A stretch of DNA of 64,000 nucleotides from Lewinella sp. JB7 (lineage in GTDB: Bacteria > Bacteroidota > Bacteroidia > Chitinophagales > Saprospiraceae): assembly GCF_024297185.1 (NCBI RefSeq), contig NZ_JANCTD010000002.1, positions 62,001 through 126,000 of the forward strand. The letters are read 5' to 3'. Positions 1-8,609 of the stretch are shown here, one piece after another. How positions within the stretch are numbered: the stretch's first letter is position 1; every line of letters begins with the position of its first letter. The position numbers were made by a program, and so were the translations under genes. The notes under the pieces were generated by a model. It saw only the letters and a program-made list of their open reading frames with translations, did no database searches and was not told the origin of the DNA.

Positions 1-132
1 GCTCCGGGCCCTCCGAGCGGTTAATTTTCGCCGTCTCGTGTGTGTGGAGCTCAGCCGCGAATCGCCCCGTGCTCACCTGGCCATTCCCGAGAGTTTGCAC
101 TTTCTCCGGGCGGCGGAGGACGCGCTCTGATG

Positions 133-140
133 TAACTTTT
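133..140 (+). promoter_or_regulatory. Possible -7 promoter element for pabB
   Basis: TAACTTTT matches seven of eight positions of the Bacteroidota -7 consensus TAnnTTTG. It lies about 25 bases before the GTG chosen as the pabB start, which supports that start over the in-frame codon at 42. No convincing -33 TTG is seen. The rest of the first 164 bases shows no gene. Confidence 0.35.
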
Positions 141-164
141 TTCCTCCTCCCGCGTCCTTATACC

Positions 165-1178
165 GTGAACGTTCCCACGCTTCCCGCTGCATGGATTGCC
201 CGCCTCAACACGTTCGGGGCGTCGGGTACCCCCTGCTTCTTCCTGATTGACTTTGAACTGCAGAAACCTCTGCTGCTATCCCCGGAGGAGTTCGGTCCGT
301 CCGGCATCCGTTTTAGCTTCCCGGAGCGGCCGGATGTTCGTAACAAGGCACCGGTACCCATCGCGATGCACCCTACACCCGTGCCCTTCGACCGCTTCGA
401 CCGAGCTTTCCGGACGGTGCAGGCCGGGCTGCAACGGGGCGATAGCTTTCTCACCAACCTGACCTTCGCCACGCCCGTGGAACTGTCCGCCTCCCTAGAG
501 GATGTCTACCAGCAGAGTCACGCTAAGTACCGGGTATACCTGCCCGGTGAGTTCGTCAGCTTCAGCCCCGAAACCTTCGTAACGATCGACCCGTCCGGTT
601 ACCTGGAAAGCCGGCCGATGAAGGGGACCGCGGAAAACACCCCGACGGGCCGGAGTTACCTGCTCTCCAGCGAAAAAGAGATCGCGGAGCACGCCACGAT
701 CGTCGACCTGATCCGCAACGACCTGAGCCGGGTGGCCCGGCGGGTGCGCGTGACGGATTATCGCTATCTGGAATCGATCGAAACGGCGACGGGCGGGCTG
801 GTGCAGACCAGTTCCGCTATCGGGGGGCAACTGCGGCCTGACTGGCGCGAGAACCTGGGTACCGTAGTCGGTACGCTACTCCCTGCCGGCTCGGTGAGTG
901 GAGCTCCCAAATCCGCTACCCTCGCGCTCATCCGGCAGGCGGAGGGGCGGGACCGCGGCTACTATTGCGGCATCGCGGGCTACTTCGACGGCCGACGACT
1001 CGATACTTGCGTACTCATCCGCTACATCGAGCGGGTGGGGGACCGGTACTTCTTCCGCTCGGGCGGTGGGATTACCGCGCGAAGCCGGGCGGAGGAGGAG
1101 TATCGGGAGCTGAACGACAAGATTCGGATCCCCCGTTCCGGAGTGCTCCCGGAATACCTGCCTATATTGGCGCGTTAG
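165..1178 (+). CDS. pabB: Aminodeoxychorismate synthase component I (PabB)
   Basis: This is a chorismate-binding enzyme of the anthranilate/aminodeoxychorismate synthase family. It would aminate chorismate to 4-amino-4-deoxychorismate for folate synthesis in the cytoplasm. The family signature is visible in the middle (EHATIVDLIRNDLSRV), followed by GSVSGAPK, the RGYYCGIAGY segment and the C-terminal GGGIT. I start it at the GTG at 165 (337 aa) because the upstream in-frame residues are low-complexity and unlike the family, and a -7-like element sits just before. PabB rather than TrpE is favoured by the short length and by the pabC-like gene 105 bases downstream; a glutaminase partner is not in the window. 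Confidence 0.85.
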   Translation: MNVPTLPAAWIARLNTFGASGTPCFFLIDFELQKPLLLSPEEFGPSGIRFSFPERPDVRNKAPVPIAMHPTPVPFDRFDRAFRTVQAGLQRGDSFLTNLTFATPVELSASLEDVYQQSHAKYRVYLPGEFVSFSPETFVTIDPSGYLESRPMKGTAENTPTGRSYLLSSEKEIAEHATIVDLIRNDLSRVARRVRVTDYRYLESIETATGGLVQTSSAIGGQLRPDWRENLGTVVGTLLPAGSVSGAPKSATLALIRQAEGRDRGYYCGIAGYFDGRRLDTCVLIRYIERVGDRYFFRSGGGITARSRAEEEYRELNDKIRIPRSGVLPEYLPILAR

Positions 1179-1283
1179 TATCGTGTTAGGGGGATGCTTC
1201 GCAGTCGTACCACGCCGCGAATTCATACCCCGCCCGATGTACGCCACACCACCGCTACCCCGCAGACCGAATAACCACCCGCC

Positions 1284-1892
1284 TTGTCTTCCCCCAAACT
1301 CCTCGAAAGTATACGGCTCATCGACGGCCAGTTGCCCCTTCTCGATCTTCACCAGCGTCGGGTGGACCGCAGCCGACGTACGCATTATCCCAAGGCACCG
1401 GCATTCCGGCTCAACGCAATCACCGAAGACCTTCCATTGCCCGCGACGGGTGAGTACAAACTGCGGTTGATCTACGGCGCGGAACTGGACAGTTGGGAAA
1501 TCCAACCCTATACGATCCGACCGGTGGGTTCCCTTCAGGTGGTGCACGCCGACGACCTGTGCTACGGCCGCAAGTACGCCGACCGTTCGGCCATTAACGG
1601 GCTCTTCAACCGGCGCGGGACCTGTGACGACATCATCATCGTGCAGCGTAGTCATCTCACCGATGCCAGCTACGCCAATCTGGCCCTCTTCGACGGGAAT
1701 CACTGGTACACCCCCGCCTGGCCGTTGCTTCGGGGCACCCGGCGGGAATTACTGATTAAAAATAAGGTGCTGCGTCCATCGGTCATCCGCCTGCGCGACA
1801 TCCCCCACTTTCACTCCATCCGTCTCATTAATTCAATGATGGAGTGGGAGGATAGTCCCACCGTCCGTACCGAAGCCGTACGGGGACTCTAA
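1284..1892 (+). CDS. pabC: Aminotransferase class IV, aminodeoxychorismate lyase (PabC-like)
   Basis: This 202-aa protein belongs to the fold-type IV PLP enzymes. It would cleave 4-amino-4-deoxychorismate to p-aminobenzoate and pyruvate, completing the step begun by the PabB gene just upstream. The N-terminus has the ESIRLIDGQLPLLDLHQRR pattern of the family, and the region YGRKYADRSAINGLF around Lys97 matches the PLP-lysine segment. It is shorter than enterobacterial PabC (about 270 aa), and the C-terminal lid looks reduced. Its stop codon overlaps the stop of the convergent START-domain gene by four bases. A branched-chain aminotransferase is the alternative, but length and neighbour argue for PabC. 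Confidence 0.8.
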   Translation: MSSPKLLESIRLIDGQLPLLDLHQRRVDRSRRTHYPKAPAFRLNAITEDLPLPATGEYKLRLIYGAELDSWEIQPYTIRPVGSLQVVHADDLCYGRKYADRSAINGLFNRRGTCDDIIIVQRSHLTDASYANLALFDGNHWYTPAWPLLRGTRRELLIKNKVLRPSVIRLRDIPHFHSIRLINSMMEWEDSPTVRTEAVRGL

Positions 1893-2500
1893 CCGGCGGA
1901 TGCCTCCAGCCGCCGCCTTAAATTAGCGATGGTTCGGGCCGGGCCGCCGGTCATCACTTCCTTACGCAGCCAGGACGGGAGACCCGTTCCGGCATCGGTG
2001 CGGACCGTACACTGTAGTTCTACTCCTCCGCTCGCCAGCGGTCTAACGATCCATTCCCCTGCGTACACTTCCTGACGGTCCCGGCTCCGGTTGGGAGGGA
2101 TCGCGGAAGGTGCTACGGTGATCGTGCGGGTCAACACGCCCCGGCCGTCGGTGGACTGGCGGACCCGTGCCACGACTTCCTTGTCGCGAAACGGAAAGGG
2201 CATATCGATTCCGGAGACAAAGATGTAATCGTTCACTTGCCCCCCGCCGACGATGTAGGCATCGTCGCACCGGTGGACCCATTCCGGGTAACGGGGCGCG
2301 TCGTCGAGCACTTCCCGCACGCGCCGCATGGGGGCCCGTGCCTGAGTTCTGACGCGGACGGAGAGTTCGCCGGCCAGTTCTTCCCGCAAGAACACCTGGA
2401 CCCCGTCATCTTCAGATTCCAGCGTAAAGCCTTCACTATTCTGGGCGCGTACGCAGGAGCAGAAGATTGCCACTAAAAGCAGGGTAGACGAGTACTTCAC
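1889..2500 (-). CDS. Secreted START-domain lipid-binding-like protein
   Basis: The 203-aa product starts at a GTG at 2500 that opens a clear signal peptide (KYSSTLLLVAIFCSCVRAQ). The body resembles START/Bet v1-like domains: GVQVFLREELAG near the start, then RYPEWVHRCDDAYIV, FPFRDKEVVARVR and a C-terminal helix KEVMTGGPARTIANLRRRLE. Such proteins bind hydrophobic ligands in a deep pocket; the ligand cannot be read from the sequence. Export suggests the periplasm. The longer in-frame ATG at 2593 is rejected because it adds residues upstream of the signal peptide and because an exact -7 promoter match lies at 2534-2541. Confidence 0.75.
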   Translation of the reverse strand: MKYSSTLLLVAIFCSCVRAQNSEGFTLESEDDGVQVFLREELAGELSVRVRTQARAPMRRVREVLDDAPRYPEWVHRCDDAYIVGGGQVNDYIFVSGIDMPFPFRDKEVVARVRQSTDGRGVLTRTITVAPSAIPPNRSRDRQEVYAGEWIVRPLASGGVELQCTVRTDAGTGLPSWLRKEVMTGGPARTIANLRRRLEASAG

Positions 2501-2533
2501 GCAAATCTTGTTCTGGTTTCTGCCCAAGAAAGG

Positions 2534-2541
2534 CAAATATA
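2534..2541 (-). promoter_or_regulatory. -7 promoter element of the START-domain gene
   Basis: Read on the minus strand this is TATATTTG, an exact match to TAnnTTTG. It lies 33 bases before the GTG start at 2500, so it also supports that start. No clear -33 TTG is seen at the usual distance. Confidence 0.5.
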
Positions 2542-2614
2542 TTCGTAGGTTGCAGCTGGTTTGTAGGTGAGTGCCCGTCGGGCGACGCATCACCGACAGC
2601 CGGACGCATCAATT

Positions 2615-3994
2615 ATGAACATAACCAATTACAGCATGAGATATTTTGCCCTCACCCTATGGTGTGCGCTGAGTTTACCCCTTCTGGCTCAGAACGACGG
2701 TATGACGTCACTGACCAACGGAAAAGATCTAAGCAACTGGGAGACATACGGCGGTAAAGCCCCCTACGAATTACGGGGGGATACCATCATCGGCACCGCC
2801 GTGATCAATACGCCGAACACTTTCCTGTGTACCGATCGGCCCTACGAAAATTTCGTCCTGGAGTTGGAATTCTACGATGAGGCGCCCCTCAACAGCGGCA
2901 TGATGGTAAGGGGACAGTGGCGGCAGCAGGACGACCTCCGCCGCATCTACGGCTATCAGGTCGAAATTGATCCCAGCCCGCGGGGCTATACCGGGGGCAT
3001 TTACGACGAGGCCCGGCGCGGGTGGATCTATCCCCTGCACTACAACGATAAAGCCCGTACGGCCTACCGCCACGGGGAGTGGAACGCGGCCCGCATCGAA
3101 GTGATCGGCAACGAGATCCGCACCTTCATCAACGGGCAGTCGGCCGCCAACCTGATCGATAGCCTCGACGATTCCGGACTGATCTGCCTGCAGGTCCATT
3201 CGATCAGTAAGGAGCTTGCCGGTAAACAGGTGAAGTGGCGCAACATCCGCATCAAGGACAACGCTACCAAGGCTGACCAAATGCGGGCCGTACTGGCACC
3301 CGTGGAGAATATGATGGTCAACCACCTGTCCGAAGCCGAACGCCGCCAAGGTTGGCGCATGCTCTTTGACGGCAGCAGCTCGGACGGCTGGCGGGGAGTC
3401 AAGCTCGACGCATTTCCCAGCAGCGGCTGGGAGATTTCCGACGGTGAACTTCGCGTACTGGCCGGAAACGGCGGCGAATCCACCAACGGCGGGGACATCG
3501 TAACCACGGAACACTTCAGCAACTTCGAGCTCGTTTTCGAATTTAAACCCACCGAAGGGGCCAACAGCGGTGTTAAATATTTCGTAAATCCAGCCCTCAA
3601 TACGGGGCCCGGATCGGCCATCGGACTGGAATTCCAGATTCTCGACGACCAGCGACACCCCGACGCCAAGGCCGGCGTCATGGGTAACCGGACGATGGCT
3701 TCCCTCTACGACCTCATCCCCGCTAAACCCGTCGACGTGCAGCGCAACAAGGACTTCCGGATCAATGACTGGAACCGCGGCCGCATCAAAGTGAAGGACG
3801 GCAAGGTCGAGCACTGGCTCAACGGCTACAAGGTCGTCGAGTACGATCGCTTCAGCCAGATGTTCGGCGCCCTGGTCAACTACAGCAAGTACAAAGACTG
3901 GGAGAACTTCGGGCGCTGGCCCGCCGGACCCATCCTGCTACAGGATCACGGCGATGCCGTATCTTTTCGTTCCATCAAGATTCGTGAGCTTTAA
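2615..3994 (+). CDS. Secreted protein with two DUF1080 (3-keto-disaccharide hydrolase-like) domains
   Basis: A signal peptide (MRYFALTLWCALSLPLLAQ) is followed by two consecutive concanavalin-like DUF1080 domains. The first spans roughly residues 30-225 (LTNGKDLSNWETYGG at its start), the second roughly 245-459 (GWRMLFDGSSSDGWRG at its start, SFRSIKIREL at its end). DUF1080 proteins are known in part as hydrolases of 3-keto-glycosides and are common in Bacteroidota and Planctomycetota sugar clusters. The gene sits 11 bases before a Tat-exported Gfo/Idh/MocA oxidoreductase, which fits oxidation and cleavage of a glycoside outside the cytoplasm. The ATG at 2636 is an alternative start. Catalysis is inferred from family and context. 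Confidence 0.8.
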   Translation: MNITNYSMRYFALTLWCALSLPLLAQNDGMTSLTNGKDLSNWETYGGKAPYELRGDTIIGTAVINTPNTFLCTDRPYENFVLELEFYDEAPLNSGMMVRGQWRQQDDLRRIYGYQVEIDPSPRGYTGGIYDEARRGWIYPLHYNDKARTAYRHGEWNAARIEVIGNEIRTFINGQSAANLIDSLDDSGLICLQVHSISKELAGKQVKWRNIRIKDNATKADQMRAVLAPVENMMVNHLSEAERRQGWRMLFDGSSSDGWRGVKLDAFPSSGWEISDGELRVLAGNGGESTNGGDIVTTEHFSNFELVFEFKPTEGANSGVKYFVNPALNTGPGSAIGLEFQILDDQRHPDAKAGVMGNRTMASLYDLIPAKPVDVQRNKDFRINDWNRGRIKVKDGKVEHWLNGYKVVEYDRFSQMFGALVNYSKYKDWENFGRWPAGPILLQDHGDAVSFRSIKIREL

Positions 3995-4005
3995 TACCAA
4001 CTACT

Positions 4006-5319
4006 ATGTCTAACCGTCGCACCTTTATCAAAAAAACCGCGCTGGCCGGCGCCGGCCTGTCCCTCGGGCTGCCCACCTACGCCAACGTGATGGGCGCCAA
4101 CGACCGCGTCAACGTCGCCGTTTTCGGCGTCAATAGCCGGGGCAACTCTCTCACCGGCACCTTCGCCACCGCCAAGGACTGTGAAGTCATCGGTATCGGT
4201 GACGTGGACACCCGCGCCATCGCCAAGGGCCAACAGACCGTCCTGCAGAAAACGGAGAAGGAACCTATGGGGGAACAGGACTTCCGCCGCTTCCTCGACA
4301 ACAAGGACGTCGATGCCGTCGTCATCGCCACTCCCGACCACTGGCACGCGCCGATGGCCATCATGGCCCTCGACGCCGGGAAGCACGTCTACGTCGAAAA
4401 GCCGTGTAGCCAGAATCCCTACGAGGGTGAACTGCTGCTCGCCAAACAGGGTAAGAGTGGCCTGAAGGTGCAGATGGGCAACCAGACGCGCAGCAGCGTC
4501 ACCCTGAATAAGGTCGTCAAGGAGATCCACGACGGCCTCATCGGCAATGCCTACGCCGGCAAGGCCTGGTACGCCGCCAACCGCGGACCCATCGGCGAAC
4601 ACGAACCCGCCCCCGTACCGGAGTGGCTGGACTGGGAACTGTGGCAGGGTCCCGCGCCGCGTCAGGATTTCGACGCCCTGCTCGTTCACTACAACTGGCA
4701 CTGGTTCTGGAAGTACGGTACCGGAGAACTGCTCAACAACGGAACCCATGAAGTCGATATGTGCCGCTGGGCCCTGGACGTGCAGTACCCGCATAAGGTA
4801 ACTTCCTCCGGCGGGCGCTACGCCTTTGACGACGCCTGGGAAACCTACGATACCCAGCTCGCCAATTTCGAATTTCCGGACGGAAAGCATATCCACTGGG
4901 ACGGACGCAGCTGCAACGCCATGCCGCTCTGGAACCGGGGACGCGGCGCCATGATCTACGGTACCGAAGGCAGCGTACTCATGGACCGCGGCGGATTCAT
5001 CGTCTACGATCTCAAGGGTAACGAACTGCGCCGCGAAGAGGAGGCCGCCGAGTCGGTGAGCATGGACATCACCGGCGGAGGTAACCTCGACGAACTGCAC
5101 ATTGCCAACTTCATCCGGGGCATCAACGAAGACGAGGCCCTGAACAGCGATATTCAGGACGCCAACCCCAGCGTAACGATCTGCCACCTCGGCAACATCG
5201 CCCAGCGCACGGAGTCGGTCCTGGAGTGCGATACCACCACGGGTAAACCAAAGAACAACGAGGCGGCACTCGCCCTGTGGAAGCGGCAGTACGAGCCGGG
5301 TTGGGAGCCGGTCGTGTAG
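4006..5319 (+). CDS. Tat-exported Gfo/Idh/MocA family oxidoreductase
   Basis: The 437-aa product opens with a twin-arginine signal (SNRRTFIKKTALAGAGLS). A Rossmann NAD(P)-binding domain follows (RVNVAVFGVNSRGNS), with the family EKP motif in KHVYVEKPCSQNPYEG and a C-terminal alpha/beta substrate domain. Family members oxidise or epimerise sugars using tightly bound nicotinamide cofactor, which explains the use of Tat for a folded enzyme. It directly follows the tandem DUF1080 gene and is probably co-transcribed. The likely role is making or consuming a 3-keto-sugar; the actual substrate cannot be read from the sequence. Confidence 0.85.
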   Translation: MSNRRTFIKKTALAGAGLSLGLPTYANVMGANDRVNVAVFGVNSRGNSLTGTFATAKDCEVIGIGDVDTRAIAKGQQTVLQKTEKEPMGEQDFRRFLDNKDVDAVVIATPDHWHAPMAIMALDAGKHVYVEKPCSQNPYEGELLLAKQGKSGLKVQMGNQTRSSVTLNKVVKEIHDGLIGNAYAGKAWYAANRGPIGEHEPAPVPEWLDWELWQGPAPRQDFDALLVHYNWHWFWKYGTGELLNNGTHEVDMCRWALDVQYPHKVTSSGGRYAFDDAWETYDTQLANFEFPDGKHIHWDGRSCNAMPLWNRGRGAMIYGTEGSVLMDRGGFIVYDLKGNELRREEEAAESVSMDITGGGNLDELHIANFIRGINEDEALNSDIQDANPSVTICHLGNIAQRTESVLECDTTTGKPKNNEAALALWKRQYEPGWEPVV

Positions 5320-5330
5320 GATTAACTTCC

Positions 5331-5338
5331 TACCTTTG
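5331..5338 (+). promoter_or_regulatory. -7 promoter element of the ribF-GT2 gene
   Basis: TACCTTTG is an exact TAnnTTTG match. It ends only nine bases before the ATG at 5348, so the transcript would be leaderless or nearly so. It also argues against the TTG at 5336 as the start. Confidence 0.55.
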
Positions 5339-5347
5339 GGCTTCCGA

Positions 5348-7375
5348 ATGAAAACCCATTATCAGTTAGACCAACTGCCCCGCTTCCGCCGCGCCGTAAT
5401 CACGATCGGTAGCTTCGACGGAGTGCACCAGGGGCACCAGCAACTGCTGGCCCGTATCCGACGGATGGCCGAACGAAGGGGGGGCGAGAGCGTGGTCATT
5501 ACCTTCGATCCGCACCCCCGCACCATCCTACGCCCCGACGACGACAGCCTCCGACTGCTGTCCACCACCCACGAAAAGGCTAATTTCTGTGCGGATGAAG
5601 GGATCGATCACCTGGTGGTCGTTCCCTTTACCCGTTCCTTCAGCGAGCAGTCGCCCCAGGAATACATCCAGAACTTTCTGGTGAAAAACTTCCGTCCGGA
5701 CCGGATCGTCATCGGCTACGATCACCACTTCGGAAAGGACCGGGCCGGCGACGTGGAATTCCTGCGCTACTACTCCGCGGAGTATGGCTACGAGGTCGTG
5801 GAGATCGCGGCTCAGGAGGTGGATCAGATCACCGTCAGTTCCACCAAGATCCGCCGGGCGCTGGAAGAGGGTGATGTCCGCCGGGCCGAGGCGCTCATGG
5901 GCCGCCCCTACGAACTGACGGCCGAGGTTGTCGAGGGCCAACGGGTTGGGCGTACCATCGGCTATCCGACGGCCAACCTCCAACCCTACCATTTCCTGAA
6001 GCTGGTCCCCGCTCCGGGTATCTACGCCGTGGAGGCCATGGTGCGCGGCAGCCGCTACGACGGAATGCTGTACATCGGTGACCGGCCGGTGATGGGGGAT
6101 GGCCGCGGGACGACCATCGAGTTGCACCTCTTCGACTTTTCGGCAAACATCTACGGAGAACCGGTGACGGTGTATTTCCGGGATTACCTGCGCGGCGATC
6201 TGCAGCTCGGCGGAATCGAGGAACTGCAACAACAGCTCCGGCAGGATGAGAAAACCGCCCGGAACAGCCTGCGGGTCCTTCGCCAACAGCCCCCCGAGCG
6301 GGAGAGCCATCCCTCCACCGCCATCGTCATACTGAACTTTAACGGAAAGAACTATCTGGAACGCTTCCTGAGAACCGTTGTAGAAAATTTGGAGACGAAC
6401 TGCCGGGTCGTGGTAGCAGACAACGCCAGCACGGACGATTCCGTCTCCTGGCTCCGGGGCAACTTTCCCGCGGTGGAGCTGATCGAATTGCCGCAAAATT
6501 TGGGCTACGCCGGGGGGTACAACGCCGCCCTCCGGATGGTCGACGCCGAGGTATTCGTACTCCTCAACAGCGACGTGCGGGTCACCCCCGGCTGGCTGGG
6601 GCGGGTGCTACCTCATTTTGATGACCCCCTTGTAGCGGCCGTGCAACCCAAGATACTGGCCGAACACGCACCCGAATGTTTTGAGTACGCCGGAGCCGCG
6701 GGTGGGTTTATCGATTTTCTGGGCTACCCCTTCTGTCGCGGTCGCTTATTCGCCCACACCGAGCGGGACGAGGGGCAGTACGACGGCACTACGGAGATTT
6801 TCTGGGCCACGGGGGCCGCGTTTTTCGTGCGCGCCGGCGTATTCCGGGAGCTGGACGGCTTCGAACCGGAGTACTTCGCGCACGCCGAGGAGATCGACCT
6901 TTGCTGGCGTATGAAGCGCGCCGGCTACCGCATTCTGGCGGAACCCTCCGCCGCGGTCTACCACGTGGGGGGCGGTACTCTGGCCTACGATACCCCGCGG
7001 AAGGCCTACCTCAACTTTCGCAACACCCTCGTGACGAGCTTCAAGAACGAGCACGCGACCCGCCTGATCTGGTGGCTGCCCGTCCGCCTGCTGCTCGACG
7101 GAGCAGCGGCACTTCTGTTTCTTTCCCAGGGTAAGTGGGGACACATCTCCGCCATTGCCCGGGCCCACTTCAGTTTCTACGGAGATCTGCCGCTGTGGAT
7201 CAGGCGGCGGGTCCGCAGGAGCAATGAAATCGAGAAGTGCCGGGTGGGTCCGCCGCGCACGGACGCCGGTCGGGTAGCGGACAGCATCGCGCTGCACTAT
7301 TACCTGCTCGGGCATAAGCGGTTCGCCGAAGTGGCGATCGAGCAGGTCAGGGTGGAACCGCTTCCCGCAAATTAG
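5348..7375 (+). CDS. ribF: Fusion of bifunctional riboflavin kinase/FAD synthetase with a family 2 glycosyltransferase
   Basis: Residues 1 to about 310 form a full RibF. The adenylyltransferase part has ITIGSFDGVHQGHQQLL, ITFDPHPRTI and the STKIRRAL motif; the riboflavin kinase part has GRTIGYPTANL and the PAPGIYAV segment. RibF phosphorylates riboflavin to FMN and adenylates FMN to FAD. From about residue 322 the chain continues as a GT2-type glycosyltransferase (AIVILNFNGKNYLE, VVVADNASTDDS, NLGYAGGYNAAL, LLNSDVRV, GFEPEYFAHAEEIDLCWR) with a C-terminal hydrophobic segment near TRLIWWLPVRLLLDGAAALL. No ATG, GTG or TTG occurs in frame across the junction near 6290, so the second half has no start of its own. 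The two halves have no obvious metabolic link. Confidence 0.85.
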   Translation: MKTHYQLDQLPRFRRAVITIGSFDGVHQGHQQLLARIRRMAERRGGESVVITFDPHPRTILRPDDDSLRLLSTTHEKANFCADEGIDHLVVVPFTRSFSEQSPQEYIQNFLVKNFRPDRIVIGYDHHFGKDRAGDVEFLRYYSAEYGYEVVEIAAQEVDQITVSSTKIRRALEEGDVRRAEALMGRPYELTAEVVEGQRVGRTIGYPTANLQPYHFLKLVPAPGIYAVEAMVRGSRYDGMLYIGDRPVMGDGRGTTIELHLFDFSANIYGEPVTVYFRDYLRGDLQLGGIEELQQQLRQDEKTARNSLRVLRQQPPERESHPSTAIVILNFNGKNYLERFLRTVVENLETNCRVVVADNASTDDSVSWLRGNFPAVELIELPQNLGYAGGYNAALRMVDAEVFVLLNSDVRVTPGWLGRVLPHFDDPLVAAVQPKILAEHAPECFEYAGAAGGFIDFLGYPFCRGRLFAHTERDEGQYDGTTEIFWATGAAFFVRAGVFRELDGFEPEYFAHAEEIDLCWRMKRAGYRILAEPSAAVYHVGGGTLAYDTPRKAYLNFRNTLVTSFKNEHATRLIWWLPVRLLLDGAAALLFLSQGKWGHISAIARAHFSFYGDLPLWIRRRVRRSNEIEKCRVGPPRTDAGRVADSIALHYYLLGHKRFAEVAIEQVRVEPLPAN

Positions 7376-7425
7376 CCGTCGTAAATGAGGAGCAGGATTA
7401 GTTCAGGGCTTCCTGCCTGCTTTTG

Positions 7426-7433
7426 CATCTTTG
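7426..7433 (+). promoter_or_regulatory. Probable -7 promoter element of ilvC
   Basis: CATCTTTG matches TAnnTTTG at seven of eight positions and lies 23 bases before the ilvC ATG at 7457. Confidence 0.35.
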
Positions 7434-7456
7434 CCCTCAACACAAATACGCACATT

Positions 7457-8506
7457 ATGGCCATGTTAAACTTCGGTGGCACGGAAGAAAAGGTAGTCAC
7501 CCGGGAAGAATTTCCCCTGGAAAAGGCCCGCGAGGTGCTCAAGGACGAAACGATCGCGGTGATCGGCTACGGCGTCCAGGGGCCGGGTCAGAGTATGAAC
7601 CTGCGCGACAACGGCTTCAACGTTATTGTCGGTCAGCGCAAGGGCGGAAGCAGTTGGGACAAGGCCGTAAAGGACGGTTGGGTACCCGGTGAAACGCTTT
7701 TCCCCATCGAGGAGGCCGCCGACCGGGGTACCATCATCCAGTACCTGCTGTCGGATGCGGCCCAGATCGAAGTATGGCCCAAGATCAAGCCGTACCTCAC
7801 CCCCGGCAAGGCGCTCTACTTCAGTCACGGCTTCGGGGTAACCTATAACGACCAGACCAAGATCGTCGCTCCGGAGGGAGTCGACGTGATCCTGGTGGCA
7901 CCCAAGGGGTCCGGCACCAGCCTTCGCCGTTTGTTCCTCGCCGGACGCGGACTGAACAGCAGCTACGCCATCGATCAGGACGCTACCGGTCGCGCGTACG
8001 AGCGCGTCATTGCTCTGGGCATCGGCGTCGGTTCCGGCTACCTGTTCGAGACGGACTTCCAGCGGGAAGTATACTCCGACCTTACGGGAGAACGCGGCAC
8101 GTTGATGGGAGCCATTCAGGGCATCTTCGAGGCCCAGTACGACGTGCTCCGGGCGAACGGACACACGCCCTCCGAGGCCTTCAACGAGACCGTCGAGGAA
8201 CTTACCCAGAGCCTGATGCCCCTGGTCGCCGAAAACGGCATGGACTGGATGTACGCCAACTGCTCCACTACCGCCCAGCGGGGAGCTTTGGACTGGAAGG
8301 ACAAATTCCGCGATGCGGTCAAGCCAGTCTTCGAGGATCTGTACGACAGCGTAGCCACCGGTAAGGAAGCTCAGCGGAGCATCGATTCCAACAGCCAGAG
8401 TGACTACCGGGTCAAGCTGGAAGCCGAACTGAAGGAGCTCAGCGATAGTGAGATGTGGCAGGCCGGCCGAACCGTACGTTCGCTGCGTCCGGAAAACGCC
8501 GAGTAG
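7457..8506 (+). CDS. ilvC: Ketol-acid reductoisomerase
   Basis: IlvC converts 2-acetolactate and 2-aceto-2-hydroxybutyrate into dihydroxy acids in valine, leucine and isoleucine synthesis, using Mg2+ and NADPH. The nucleotide-binding segment reads IAVIGYGVQGPGQSMNLRDN, followed by GQRKGGSSWDKA; the usual glycine-rich loop is kept in a variant (GVQGPGQ instead of GSQGHAH). Metal-binding acidic residues are expected in DLTGERGTLMGAIQG and the FNETVEELTQSL segment. The length of 349 aa is normal for class I enzymes. The ATG at 7457 is chosen because the residues encoded upstream of it are not family-like. No other ilv gene is adjacent; ilvA lies about 11 kb away on the other strand. Confidence 0.93.
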   Translation: MAMLNFGGTEEKVVTREEFPLEKAREVLKDETIAVIGYGVQGPGQSMNLRDNGFNVIVGQRKGGSSWDKAVKDGWVPGETLFPIEEAADRGTIIQYLLSDAAQIEVWPKIKPYLTPGKALYFSHGFGVTYNDQTKIVAPEGVDVILVAPKGSGTSLRRLFLAGRGLNSSYAIDQDATGRAYERVIALGIGVGSGYLFETDFQREVYSDLTGERGTLMGAIQGIFEAQYDVLRANGHTPSEAFNETVEELTQSLMPLVAENGMDWMYANCSTTAQRGALDWKDKFRDAVKPVFEDLYDSVATGKEAQRSIDSNSQSDYRVKLEAELKELSDSEMWQAGRTVRSLRPENAE

Positions 8507-8564
8507 GTCTTAACTTAATCCATATAGCGGCGTTGCAGAGGGGGTGGCTGTTGCCGGTTCAGCA

Positions 8565-8596
8565 TTGGACCAGCGCGCCCGCCCCCTTTACATTTA
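8565..8596 (+). promoter_or_regulatory. Promoter of glpD
   Basis: TTG at 8565-8567 is followed after 21 bases by TACATTTA at 8589-8596, close to the Bacteroidota TTG-N(17-23)-TAnnTTTG arrangement. The -7 element ends 13 bases before the ATG at 8610. Confidence 0.45.
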
Positions 8597-8609
8597 CCCA
8601 CTTACCGTT

